DNA of 64,000 nucleotides from Sycobia sp. Sy_11 (taxonomy: Eukaryota > Arthropoda > Insecta > Hymenoptera > Epichrysomallidae): positions 331,501 through 395,500 of the forward strand of contig JACCIC010000040.1 of NCBI GenBank assembly GCA_018907035.1, given 5' to 3'. Below, piece by piece: positions 11,960 to 21,809 of this stretch. The position numbers and the translations under genes are program-made. The notes below the pieces were generated by a model. The model was not told the DNA's origin and did no database searches. It saw nothing but the letters and a program-made list of their open reading frames with translations. The number at the start of each line of letters is the position of its first letter. Positions within the stretch are counted from its first letter, which is position 1.

Positions 11960-12640
11960 AGTTGAGGGCTAAAGTGAAAGGAGGCTCCGCAATCCCTCCT
12001 ATGCTGCGTTGCGGCCCCAGCGTCTTGGCGACGGGGACAGCCCTTACCGTAAACGGCAGCCGTTGTGCAAAATCACCGCTCTGGAGATCCTCTGGTATCG
12101 GCGCAGGGGTTAATATCCACAAGGCCTTGTCACCTTGTCACTGCTAGGACGGTGCTGTAGTACGCACGAGCTACACAATGTAGTTCCGACTATGTCAGTT
12201 TTCTTCCCGCGAAATTACCAGAAAATTACAAACCACGCACTGAAAACAAATATGTATATCGCGACCGAAGCTCCCGTAGACGGCCTGATAAACAGGAGCA
12301 CTCACACATTTATTCAGACCTGGTCGACGTTTGAAACGAGAATGAATATCTTTCCCGCCCGCGCACGTTCAAGGAGCCCGGCGTCTCAGCCGGAGAGTGG
12401 TCCTATTAGTAAAGGGGGGAGGGAGGGGTCTGTTCCCAACTAACGCGAAATATGATGACCGTCCCCGGTATATGTCCCGTATAGGTCTCTTTGAAGAAGC
12501 GTATATTGCGGGTTTTATTATAGGGCTTGTTCCTGGTCACTGCTTTACGAAAATGCGAGATGCATATATGCGCATCAGCTGTCTAGATGTACGAGCTCTT
12601 ATTGCGGAAGTTGCTTGTAAATTTTGAACACTATTAATCT
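11960..12640. other. GC-richer insert of unknown origin
   Basis: About 650 bp with much higher GC than either flank, ending abruptly at about 12628. Several short open frames overlap (plus strand 11962-12147, 12135-12443, 12397-12627) but none shows a domain I recognise. It includes a G-rich run (GGGGGGAGGGAGGGG, 12414-12428). The base composition suggests a transferred or transposed piece; the type is unknown. Confidence 0.4.
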
Positions 12641-12823
12641 ATACCAGTTTCTATTATCTTTTGATGGAATTGATTTATTAATTTTTTTATTATTATATGT
12701 CAAAATGTATTATAGAGTAATTTTGTTTTATAATAATAAATTCTCATTTCCGTGATTTAAGTGACTTCATTATTTCAACGTCAAATAATACAAAACTTAA
12801 GTCATGCCAATGCGTACAGGAAA

Positions 12824-13054
12824 TATCGATCATGGCGCGTCATAGAGAAAATTTTTTTTCCCACACTCGGGGCGCAAAATACGATTTTTGCAGCTGTCTA
12901 GAGGGAGCAAATTACTACTTTTCCTCCCCACTTTAGGGAGGAAAAGTGTTTATATCAATCATGGCGCCTCATAGAGAAAATTTTTTTCCCACACTCGGGG
13001 CGCAAAATACGATTTTTGCAGCTGTCTAGAGAGAGCAAATTACTACTTTTCCTC
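12824..13054. repeat. tandem duplication, about 129-bp period
   Basis: Copy 1 (12824-12926) and copy 2 (12953-13054) share the run from TATCxATCATGGCGC through CACTCGGGGCGCAAAATACG to ACTACTTTTCCTC with only a handful of differences. The second copy is followed by different sequence. No coding role is visible. Confidence 0.92.
12917..12947. repeat. perfect 12-bp stem hairpin between the duplicated units
   Basis: ACTTTTCCTCCC and GGGAGGAAAAGT are perfect inverted repeats separated by 7 bases, lying at the junction of the 129-bp duplicated units. It could form a stable hairpin or cruciform. Confidence 0.85.
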
Positions 13055-13985
13055 GACGTTAGGGCTCGACCTAGTCCGGTTGGGAGTGCCAGTTTGCCGT
13101 AGCGTAGATCTCGCGGAACATCTGGCATTACGATGTTTAGACTTACAAGTATATGACCCAGTCGACCGAGGGCTCGACCTTTTTTTTGCACTTTGAGTTA
13201 GGTATTCAAGATTTAAAATGAAATAAGATTTATATTCTATCTGAAATTTATTATAAAAATTTTTGTTTTTTAAGTATTAAAAATTGTCTATATCTTTTTT
13301 TAATTAGTTTTAATTTAAAATTCTATTTATTATGCTATTAAATATTTTAAAATTTTAATTGGAGAGTAGATTATTAACAAACTTATATTCTTCAACTGAT
13401 TAGTCTTATTTATTTGTAGAAAGGGGGGCTCCACCCTCAACCCACGTCGGGGGTTTCACCCCCTGTACCTCATCACCCAATCCTACATCTGTTCTTAACA
13501 TACTATATCAATTTCCAAATAAGAGGAAATTATTTAATTTAATTTTATTCAATTCAAGTAAATTGCAGGTATAACCTTAAGAGAAAACCGATAATATTAC
13601 ATTTTTTTCAAACCCAACGAATTACATTTTATGTTAGGGCAACTTATTTCAGAGCGAATATCATTTGGGCCTTTACATTTTATACCTACTCGCTCTATCT
13701 AAGCAGGACTAACACATGGAGGGGGGGTTGACATTTTTTAATTCTGTGAGTTTGCCGTTCAATTTTTTTTGTCTTTCTTTGAGAAAGAAAAAGCGCCCTC
13801 GTATGGAAAAATAGTATGTACTATTATTGTATTGAGGAAGTCCAGAGCTTCCTAATCAGCCCAAAAACTTTCGATTTAGATCTAATTTAACGATGCAATA
13901 AATATTTGATTCTTTAAAAGACTGATTTTAATGTGGAAGATGGTCAGTCAATTTTCAATTTCGGATCACAACTACACCCCTTGAT
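13055..13985. other. mixed sequence, no gene recognised
   Basis: Contains C-rich and G-rich patches (around 13425-13470 and 13720-13735) and a small hairpin at about 13780-13795, otherwise AT-rich. No coding domain was seen. Confidence 0.4.
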
Positions 13986-14092
13986 ATTAAAAAATTTTGT
14001 TTAATCTTATCAATTATATGTTCCATAAATATTTTATTTATTAGACTTATACCTATAAATAGAACATTTTTACATCCTTTAATTCTATGAAC

Positions 14093-14155
<63 letters not shown>

Positions 14156-14462
14156 TTAGCTTCATTAAATATTGAAATATTTTGTTCTACAAGATATGGT
14201 ATTATATCATATGCTATGGCAGGTTGAATAGTTCTATAATTATATTTTACAAGAGTTAGAGATTATGAAGTCTTGGCAATTAAATTTAATTTGCAAATAA
14301 ATTCTTCAATTAAAATTTTATTAATTATGTTATTTATATTTATTCTAATATGAAAGCTTGAAACGCTTGAAACAATTGATTATTATTTAACGATTTGGTA
14401 TATTAATAATAGTAACTTTAATTGTAAAAATAATTATTAATGACAAATTTTTATTTCGAAAA
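13986..14462 (+). pseudogene. ND6: nuclear mitochondrial copy (NUMT): ND6
   Basis: Read with the invertebrate mitochondrial code (ATA Met, AGA Ser, TGA Trp), the segment from an ATT at 13986 is open as KFCLILSIICSMN and then NSTFLHPLILWTLLLL, the N-terminal half of NADH dehydrogenase subunit 6. After a TTA expansion it continues with residues resembling LNIEIFCSTS and LYFTSVSDYEV, the conserved third-helix region. TGA and AGA codons and later frame changes would break it in the nuclear code. It is followed directly by CYTB, the usual insect mitochondrial order. It is a non-functional nuclear insertion. Confidence 0.8.
14094..14155. repeat. (TTA)n microsatellite inside the ND6 copy
   Basis: About 20 TTA units. 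They lie where ND6 encodes a Leu-rich helix, so a Leu-TTA run probably expanded after transfer to the nucleus. The reading frame differs on its two sides. Confidence 0.95.
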
Positions 14463-15120
14463 ATTAATTATGAAAATATCGCTGAATAATTTAATGAACT
14501 AATAAATATTATTTACTCTTTCTGTATAAGATTGCTTAGTCCTGTAAATATCTCAGTTTAATGATATTAGAGATCTCTATTAGGAGTTTGTTTATTATAA
14601 TTTTTTTATTAATCCATTATTGTGCAAATATTGTTTATGTATTTAATATATTTGTTCATATTGTGAAAGATGTAAATTATTGTTGATTAAATAAATTAAT
14701 ATACATAAATGGAGCTAGATTTGTTTTTATAATATTTTTCATTTTAGTCAGAATATTTATCAATCTTCGTTTTTACTAGTTAAACATGGATAAGAGCAAT
14801 TATAATTGTTTAATTATAATTAGTAACAATCTAATTTCAATTAGTAACAGTGCAAGGTGCATTTATTGTTTTTACTGTGATTATTATTGCATTTATATTT
14901 CATCCAATTCTTTAGAAATAAATATAAATTTTACTAAAGTTCCTTTTCACTCCTAGATTGTATAATAATTAAGTATCTATTAGTGCTTATTATTATATTA
15001 AGAATTATAATAGCTATTATTATTCTAATTATTATGATTTACTATAACTCCTAGCCTTATATACCCAACCTACAAATTGCATTTTTATTTCTCCTTATTT
15101 GAATTATTTGCTTCGTTATA
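14463..15120 (+). pseudogene. CYTB: nuclear mitochondrial copy (NUMT): cytochrome b
   Basis: In the invertebrate mitochondrial code the sequence reads LLSPVNIS, then SLLGVCLL, IHYCAN and KDVNYCWLNKLIYINGARF. These are the N-terminal, first-helix and second-helix blocks of cytochrome b (family: LPSPxNIS, GSLLGxCL, HYxAN, RDVNxGWxxRxxHANGAS). Further on come FIVFTVIIIAFIFHP, VPFHS and TPSLIYPTY, matching later blocks. The heme-region segment around GYVLPWGQ is missing. There are many stops in any code. The left neighbour is ND6, so one mitochondrial fragment of roughly 1.2 kb or more was inserted. Confidence 0.8.
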
Positions 15121-15819
15121 TATTCACCATAGAATGGTGAATTTATGTTACTCCTACCATAAAATAGTATAATATATTCAGTCTAGAAGTGCTTCATCGG
15201 ATGATATTTAAACAATTAAAGGTTTCCTCTTATTAACAGAATGCTGCCGATCAAGAAACTTTGATCCTTGACCTCAACACCATGATAAACCTCATAATGA
15301 AAGTTCATATACTCTAAACCTTGTAACGTTCCTTCTCCTTCCGCTTTATTTTTATTGGAATTTTCTGAGGTTTTCAGGATACGTGATTTGGATGGAGGAA
15401 CGTATCAGGACTGTTTTCGGGTGAATGATTTGATACTCGTTTTCTTTATGTTTCAATAAAAATAATAAAATATATTTTTCTATAAATTATACAATAAATA
15501 AATAAAAAAAATAGTAATAAATTTTATAATAAAGAAAATAAGAAATAACTTCTACTCTATTGGCATCTCGCTGTAGATACCCTGCAACACAAAAAATAAC
15601 GATTTATAAATTAATTATTAGTGCTGGCATTTTATTTTATATTCTGTCTACTTATTAATTGGCTTATCTAAATTTCTACGAATTCAGACGGCCTTGACCC
15701 AGTGCTTGCTCGCTTTGTTTACGCTATTTACTTAAACGGTTTATAGAAGCGGTCCGTCTGTTTACACGGAGTTTCTTTCGCAATATCGGAATAAATCTTT
15801 CTTCTCTCTTTTATATCAC

Positions 15820-15837
15820 GCTAAGGTGCGCCTTAGC
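15820..15837. repeat. hairpin GCTAAGG-TGCG-CCTTAGC
   Basis: A perfect 7-bp inverted repeat with loop TGCG. The same GG-TGCG-CC core occurs at 16015-16028 and, with an A in the loop, in the Gypsy LTR hairpins at 35573-35886. Confidence 0.8.
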
Positions 15838-16014
15838 TAGTGATGTATAAGAGTTCGGTGTTTTACTCAGGAATAAGCATTTCTTTTTCCTTAGTAAGAC
15901 TCCGTTTTCATTTTGATTTATTTTACAGCATTTACTTCTTATATTTATAATATTAGTCGATCAACGTTATGATGACTCGCAGATTTTCGGTCGCCGGTCG
16001 GTCTGGCATTAATC

Positions 16015-16028
16015 CGAGGTGCGCCTCG
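16015..16028. repeat. hairpin CGAGG-TGCG-CCTCG
   Basis: A perfect 5-bp stem with loop TGCG, differing by one loop base from the GAGG-AGCG-CCTC unit repeated in the Gypsy LTR. Confidence 0.7.
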
Positions 16029-16216
16029 TGATGAAAAAAATTTGAAAGAGTTTTTACAGAAATTTTTTATATTTTATATACAGAAAATTTAAAAATTTAA
16101 ATTTTTTAAATTTTTTATACAGAATATTACCGGTCGGTAGATGACAGTTCTCTTCGTCACTCGGGAGGTATCCTTCCTCGACGAGTGCCGAAAACGAACC
16201 GTGCTCTTTGCAAAAT

Positions 16217-16251
16217 TTAACGTACTTTTATACACGGAAAAAGTACGTTAA
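16217..16251. repeat. hairpin with 13-bp arms
   Basis: TTAACGTACTTTT and AAAAGTACGTTAA are perfect inverted repeats separated by 9 bases. Confidence 0.8.
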
Positions 16252-16500
16252 CAAAAATCTGATTGGTTATTATTTATTTAAAAATACGGTAATATTGTTT
16301 CTATTGGTTAAATTAATTTATTCTACCTATTCTACTCTATGTTGTGATTATTATGACTCTATTATTATGATCTTAAATTTATAATAGTTCTTGTCACGGT
16401 AATAAGTTAATTTATCCTACTCTTTGAAGCTTTGACAATAACGAACTTGTGTTCGTGTGTAAGATCGAGCACTACATCGATGTAGTCTGTATACATGATC

Positions 16501-18383
16501 GTCTGAATATATATAATAATATAGCTTTATTTTTACAACCTACAATAAAACATAAACTAAATGAATATATAAATATATTTTTTATCCTTATACGCATATA
16601 ATAGTATAAACATTTAAATTAGAAGGCCCCCATTACTTAATGGAGTTCGTACGATATTGAAGATGGCACGCTGCGCCATCTCTTTCAGTATGCAGCAACT
16701 ATATTTCTGTCGGTTCAGCCAAAGATAGAAGAACATTTCTGTACAAATCGTCGGATCCAATCTTTGGGTAATTTTTCGTAGTTGGGTTACTCAACCACTG
16801 GAAAGTGCCACTGTAGCCACCAAATATATATATATATATAGACACTGCAATAGCAACTCGTCTCGTCGAGCCGGCGTGACGGACAGGCCAGGTATACCGG
16901 TGCAAAGCTGGAATGCAGGGTGTATCCATTTAATGGGCAAAACAATTTATAATGTGACTATAAAATAATCACAAGATAATTCAAAAAAAAATTTTTCGAA
17001 AAAAGTTCAATAGCTTCGTCTCGCAATTTTCTGAAAAATTTGACGATTATACGAAACACAGGTACCTTAGAGTACATTTTTCTCGAAAAATGCTGATTGC
17101 AAAATATAAACATATAAATGAAACGCATAATATAAAAAATGTATTTTGATAAGATCTGCAACTATTATTTGAAATATTTCTTGTATTTTTAAGTGCACTG
17201 AAACAAAATTTGATAAGTTTAAATAAATACATTCTCTTTATTGAAAGAACGATATATTTGTTTAATATAAACAACTGTTTTTCATTATAAAAAATATATA
17301 TTTAAATGTATTATCTGATTTAGCTGAAACGATATTTTTTAATTTAAAAAAACATCATTAATAGTCTGAGAAGAATTTATTTAAACTTGCTAATGCAAAT
17401 TGATTTTCTTAAATACATTAAACTTAATTTCATAAGCATACCATCAAGTAGCTCGGTAGCATCACGAAGGGGATTTTGAGAATCGCCGACATGGCGCAGC
17501 CACTACATTATTATTTCTCTATTGGGATTTCGAATTTACAATCAATGGCAAAAAATTATTTATCACTTCTTTATAGATATCTTTCAAAAGCATATATACT
17601 ATTTATGACCTAAAGTATAGTTTCTCGCAGGAATTTTTGAACTTTTGAAAATTGAACTCTTAAATAACAATCCTTAAAAATATATTATATAATCTATTGA
17701 AATAAATAAATAATATAATATAATATAAAATTGTTATCTATAATTCACTCTTAATAAAATATAAATCATCTGTTTTTATATTTTTTGTTATTTAAAACGT
17801 ATATAGTTACCAAATTGAAAGTTATTTACGAATAAAGCTTTATTTATTCAGATTACAGTATATATTGTAAAACTTTTTCATCCAAAAATTAATTATTAAA
17901 AAAACAGCATAAGATTTGTGGGAACGGGCTTGGCAATTTTATACCTGCTTTTTGAATGATAATGAATTATCATAAAAAATAGCACAAGAATGTTGACCTA
18001 AAAACATCGATTATTCAAGATAATTATTTCTATGTTGAGTCCATGCGTGGACAAAATTATATGAAAATCAGTTCGGCTATTTCTAAATGAATTATTTTAT
18101 TAAGCTGAATTTGCGTTGAAACTATTTATTTATTATTATTTGTTAGCATTTTAGATATATTTGTTTAAACTATACATGTTGTTATGTATTCGAATGCATA
18201 TAAAATACACTGAACCAGCTGTTTTAATGGTCGATTGTTCTACGACGTTATTGCGTTAAATAATTTATTTTTTGTTAATCTATTTCGAAGTATTTTAGAA
18301 AAATGTTTTATATAAATATTATTCTGGTATATGAACATTTTTTCTGTTTTGCTATGAAAAGATTTACAATATAATTACACATA
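16501..18383. other. AT-rich sequence without recognised genes
   Basis: A 76-codon minus-strand frame (16699-16929) lies over a short TA microsatellite at about 16826-16841 and shows no known domain. 16930-18383 is plain AT-rich DNA. Confidence 0.4.
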
Positions 18384-18842
18384 TTAGATTGTCAAATATC
18401 TCTCTTCCGCCTTTTTGTCTTATGAATTTCGCCGCTATGTACAAAGCGCTACAGAGCTGGTATCTGGCAATACTATACATCATTTGAAAGGTCTTGACAT
18501 AACGTACAAAACGACGCTATGCATGATTAGTTTGGATATTGCGTTCAAAAGTTATAGACGTGTAAATATGAAGTTCACTAATTCCGAAATTCGCGCTATT
18601 TTAAAGTTTTCCTTCGTCAAAGGCAAATCCGCTAGAGAAACGTTCCGTCAGATTTGTGATGTTTTGGAAGATGCCATCACTTTGAACCGTAGAGGAATGG
18701 TTTCGACGATTCATAGCCAGTGAAAACGTCACCAGGAATAAGCCAGCCGACGGAAGACCTGTGACTGCTGAAACGGAACGAACTCGATCCATTTTTGAAG
18801 TGGATGTTGACTGGTGGCGAAAAATGGATCACAAACGATAAT
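18384..18842 (+). mobile_element. mariner copy, internally deleted and 3' truncated
   Basis: After a TA, the terminal repeat TTAGATTGTCAAATATCTC starts at 18384. It matches the terminal repeat and 5' sequence of the full-length copy at 58524. The transposase pseudogene starts at an ATG at about 18569 (MKFTNSEIRAILKFSFVKGK, a helix-turn-helix N-terminus). It jumps by an internal deletion from the GRPVT region to a block matching the full-length copy just before the first catalytic motif, and then reads TGGEKW, with the first catalytic Asp changed to Gly. At about 18842 it is cut by Gypsy LTR sequence (G1). Confidence 0.88.
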
Positions 18843-19053
18843 ATCAATGGGGGTTCAAATAATATCAAGAGAACCGCTGGTCTTTTGAGGAGCGCCTCGC
18901 AACAGAGATCAAACTAATAGTTTCGGACGGGATTTAGTGTCGGGATTTGATTTGAGCTCTGGATAAGTTTTTAGCTCCGGGAGCAGTTCGTGTGACTCAA
19001 CTTCGGGGCTGTCAGTTCACCGCGCGAAATCTTGGGTTTGCCTTTTACAGGCC

Positions 19054-19061
19054 CTTTTATA
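19054..19061 (-). promoter_or_regulatory. LTR TATA box
   Basis: TATAAAAG on the minus strand followed by GGCCTG. The same box and context occur at 36033-36040 in copy G4, which supports it as the LTR promoter. Confidence 0.6.
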
Positions 19062-19270
19062 CTAAAACGGTCGACTATTTCCGTCGCCGCTCGTTCAATT
19101 TCGGACAAGCCGCCGTATTATAATAAATACATTAATTATAATAATAATAATGATAAATAATAATAATATTAATAACAATCATAATAATTAATATTTACAA
19201 TTTATATTACATATTTTTTGCAGCCGGTGTGCAGCGTACAAGTAATTTTATACACGACCAATAGTGTATA

Positions 19271-19275
19271 CGCAC

Positions 19276-19337
<62 letters not shown>
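19271..19337. repeat. (CA)n microsatellite in the Gypsy LTR
   Basis: About 33 CA units. Copies G3 and G4 have TA microsatellites at the same LTR position, so this site is repeatedly unstable. Confidence 0.96.
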
Positions 19338-19339
<2 letters not shown>

Positions 19340-20016
19340 TATTATATTCGGTGCGAATAATATTCTATTTAATTATATTAATTAAATACAGCGGGTGGAT
19401 TTTATTTTAGAACACCCGTTTTATATACTGAAATGCGCGCGCCAGTATAAGGCTTGCGCGTTTTCCTACCGCAGTATTCGCTGCTAGCGCGCGCCGTTCG
19501 ACGAGAGAGTACGGTAGTGTGCGTGCGGCGTGTATTAGAGGGGGATAGCGGCCGTCGGCCGAATACATTTGACGCGGCTCTCTCTCGCCACGCGCAGTGG
19601 ATCCCCTCTAACGTACTTTTCGGATTAAGCTTAGCGGTAGAGAGAGAGACTATGTATTGCGTTCTCTCTCTACGATTCGGTTTTCGGCGGTCGCGGCGAC
19701 TACCTTCTTCAGTAGTCATCGCGACCTTTGCCCGCTTTCGTTATGTTTACCGCGTTATAATTTATTGAATTCATTTAAATCTTGTTATATTTTTGTGTAT
19801 TATAATAGTTTGATTTTACGTTTTACTTATTATTCGTTTCATATGTGTAATGAAAATAGATTATTATAGTTTAATGTGTTCGCGATATATTGATGTAATA
19901 AATTTGTGTATCGGTCGCAGTGAATTTGCGCGGCCATGTTTTTGGCCGTCGCATCTCCCTCGTTTTTTGGGAGCGCGGAGCGTGTGTGTCTAGTGTAAAA
20001 ATACGTGCGGATACCA

Positions 20017-20562
20017 TTTTTTCTTTCGGAACATGTTACGCAGCGAACATGTCCGGTCTCCGGATTTATCCTGCATGTGGTAGCGCCGGTTTCCGACCCA
20101 TTACCGGTGCCGCACAGCTCCCAGTCGAATGATCAGCGTGGCGTTTTCGTCGTAGACGAAGGCCCGCCACGGGCGTGAATCGTCGGTGGGAGCTCGGCCA
20201 TGCGGTTTATATTCCGGGGCCGGAACCGACGGCATCCCCAACGGTGCAATGCTTTCCGAAGGAAGCAATTGTGGCGCCGGCCTTGCTGGGCCTGGTACTC
20301 GGGCGTCAGTCGGCAGCGCGGGCTGCTCGCCGTCGGCTGGAGGCACGTCCGCCTCGTCGACCTGCGGCGGTGTTGGGATGGCCACGAGAGCTGGTCTAGC
20401 TTCCTGATAAACTGCCAGCGGTCGACCCTCCAATTGTCAACGAGGCGGCCGTGCAGGAGGCACCACCATGCGCGGGCGCACAGGTATTCTGAATATATTA
20501 TTGAGTTCCTGCTCGGCGACGAACAGGTCGCGCTGCACCCGAGTTAATTGTTTACAGGACAT
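20017..20562 (-). pseudogene. Gypsy accessory proline-rich ORF (G1 copy)
   Basis: Function unknown. It starts at ATG 20562 with MSCKQLTRVQRDLFVAEQEL, an amphipathic helix, then a middle rich in Pro, Ala and acidic residues, then PAPEYKPHG and RPWRAFVYDENATL. The frame is broken by a stop near codon 42 and another after RLGAVRHR. Homologous segments occur at 34270-34819, 46490-46811 and 36606-36681. It lies between the pol extension and the LTR, where some Gypsy elements carry env, but no signal peptide or membrane segment is seen. It is clearly not the antisense plus-strand ORFs at 20175-20547, which share no similarity between copies. Confidence 0.65.
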
Positions 20563-21094
20563 TACTTTTAATTTTTAATTGCTTTTAATTTAAAAGTAAT
20601 TAAATTAAATTCAAATTTTTAATTTTAGTAATTAAATTAAATTTAAAAATTTATTTTTTCTTCTGTAATGTGTTCGATTCAACTACTTAATTAAAACTGA
20701 AATTTTTTTAATAATTCTAATTAAATTAAAATTTTAATATTAATTTAACCTTTCGAGAGCTAAATCGGTATTTCCTTTAAGAGGGCATTGACTTTACCCC
20801 TGTTCGCTCTAATTTTCGCGCTATATACATATACTGTCATCGGTCGACTTTTATATTTTGACTCTTACATTTTCGCTATTGCTACCGTTATTTTTGGACG
20901 AATATTTCTATATAATCTAATTTTTGCGGTTATAAAATAAATGAATTTTCCGAATATCAATTTATACTCGTATATTTATTATTCACGTGTATTAAATTTA
21001 TTGATAAAAGAAATAAAATTTCAAACTAGAATTTTTTTAAATAAAACTTGAAAAAAAATAAAACCAATTCATTTATTTTATACAACATCAAGAG
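20563..21094 (-). other. AT-rich spacer between the two Gypsy accessory ORFs
   Basis: Each copy has a 400-500 bp low-complexity spacer here (also 32638-33109, 34820-35221, 36682-37162 and 46812-47339). In four of five copies its upstream edge carries a splice-donor-like CTGTAAG right after the pol extension (21121-21127 here). Confidence 0.5.
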
Positions 21095-21808
21095 TTAAAA
21101 ATATTTATATTTTCTTTTCTCCTTACAGTCGTGCTTGTTTATTTCTTCTGAGTCGGTGACGCTGTGAATTCCTTTATCCTCCAGTCTGGCGATGGCTCTT
21201 CTTTCGGCTCGTCGGTGTAGTCGCCTGTTTTCTCGGCGACGTTCCTGGGCTGCCAGGCTTCTATTATTATACAAGTTTCCATGGCCAATCTTAGTAATTT
21301 CCGCCATGCCAAAAATAATGTCCACCGGTTGACTGAGTACTATGGCGAAGTGAATAATTCTAATTTTTTTTCTTACAGATGTAATCAATTCGAGGGTGTA
21401 TGCGGATGTAATGCTTACAGGATCGGCGGTATATAATATGTCCCGGTTTAGATGGAGAACCGTTATCCCATATATACGTAGAGCGCCGCTTCTCTCTAGG
21501 ATCCTGCCGATCTCTGCCGATGTTGTGGTCATCAGTGCCCCAGTATTAATAATGGCATGGAATTGGATTTCATAACACCTACTGGGAACACTGTGTTCCA
21601 AAAACCGACGGCAGAGTTCCTGTTCGTCCGCGTGCTGTATTTCGACTGGACTCATGGGCCCCTGGGCGGCCCTTATATAGTGACTTCTCGGTGATATATT
21701 ATCTTGATTATTATATTTTTCACGTAGATCTTTTATGTGTATGTGTTTACTAACTCTTCCTTTATTATCTTTTAGATCGTATATCACTGGCGATATCTTC
21801 CTGAAGAT
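21095..21808 (-). CDS. Gypsy pol C-terminal extension: retropepsin-like NTG domain plus Arg-rich tail (G1)
   Basis: An open stretch of 230 codons from 21787. It begins with the end of the integrase C-terminal domain (VIYDLKDNKG-type strand, residues 1-30) and continues without a stop into extra sequence. Residues 73-100 (EIQFHAIINTGALMTT and following) and 155-163 (VDIIFGMAE) resemble the two halves of a retroviral aspartic protease, the DTGA loop and the ILGxD strand, but Asn replaces the catalytic Asp. Residues 182-198 are strongly basic (QERRRENRRLHRRAERR). G2, G3, G4 and G6 keep parts of the same protein. The normal protease of the family is upstream of RT (40199-40640), so this would be a second copy. 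Homology to retropepsin is my inference from motif order; function unknown. The 5' side is cut by the mariner at 21810. Confidence 0.6.
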   Translation of the reverse strand: MFRKISPVIYDLKDNKGRVSKHIHIKDLREKYNNQDNISPRSHYIRAAQGPMSPVEIQHADEQELCRRFLEHSVPSRCYEIQFHAIINTGALMTTTSAEIGRILERSGALRIYGITVLHLNRDILYTADPVSITSAYTLELITSVRKKIRIIHFAIVLSQPVDIIFGMAEITKIGHGNLYNNRSLAAQERRRENRRLHRRAERRAIARLEDKGIHSVTDSEEINKHDCKEKRKYKYF

Positions 21809-21809
21809 A

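Larger units (their letters stand above)
15121..16500. other. unidentified region with several palindromes
   Basis: Between the NUMT and the next AT-rich block lies mixed-composition sequence with three clear hairpins (15820-15837, 16015-16028 and 16217-16251). It may be the LTR or 3' end of an unrecognised element; I find no coding domain. Confidence 0.4.
18850..20016 (-). repeat. Gypsy family LTR (G1, 3' side)
   Basis: Similar to the sequences at 33509-34240, 35388-36605 and the split copy at 43111-43252/46094-46480. Landmarks are a tract of AGAGAGAG-type purines, a CA microsatellite, a TATAAAAG box, and one GAGGAGCGCCTC hairpin (18887-18898). The 5' boundary (about 20016, TGGTATCC on the minus strand) is inferred from the end of the proline-rich ORF. 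Confidence 0.7.

Noticed and set aside
13986..15120. A genuine mitochondrial contig joined into the window
   Set aside because: The segment has a deletion within CYTB, frameshifts and a TTA expansion, and is flanked smoothly by nuclear-type sequence, so a NUMT fits better.
20175..20547. Plus-strand ORFs opposite the proline-rich Gypsy ORF
   Set aside because: The antisense frames are not conserved between copies (34355-34804 and 46493-46768 read differently), whereas the minus-strand protein is.
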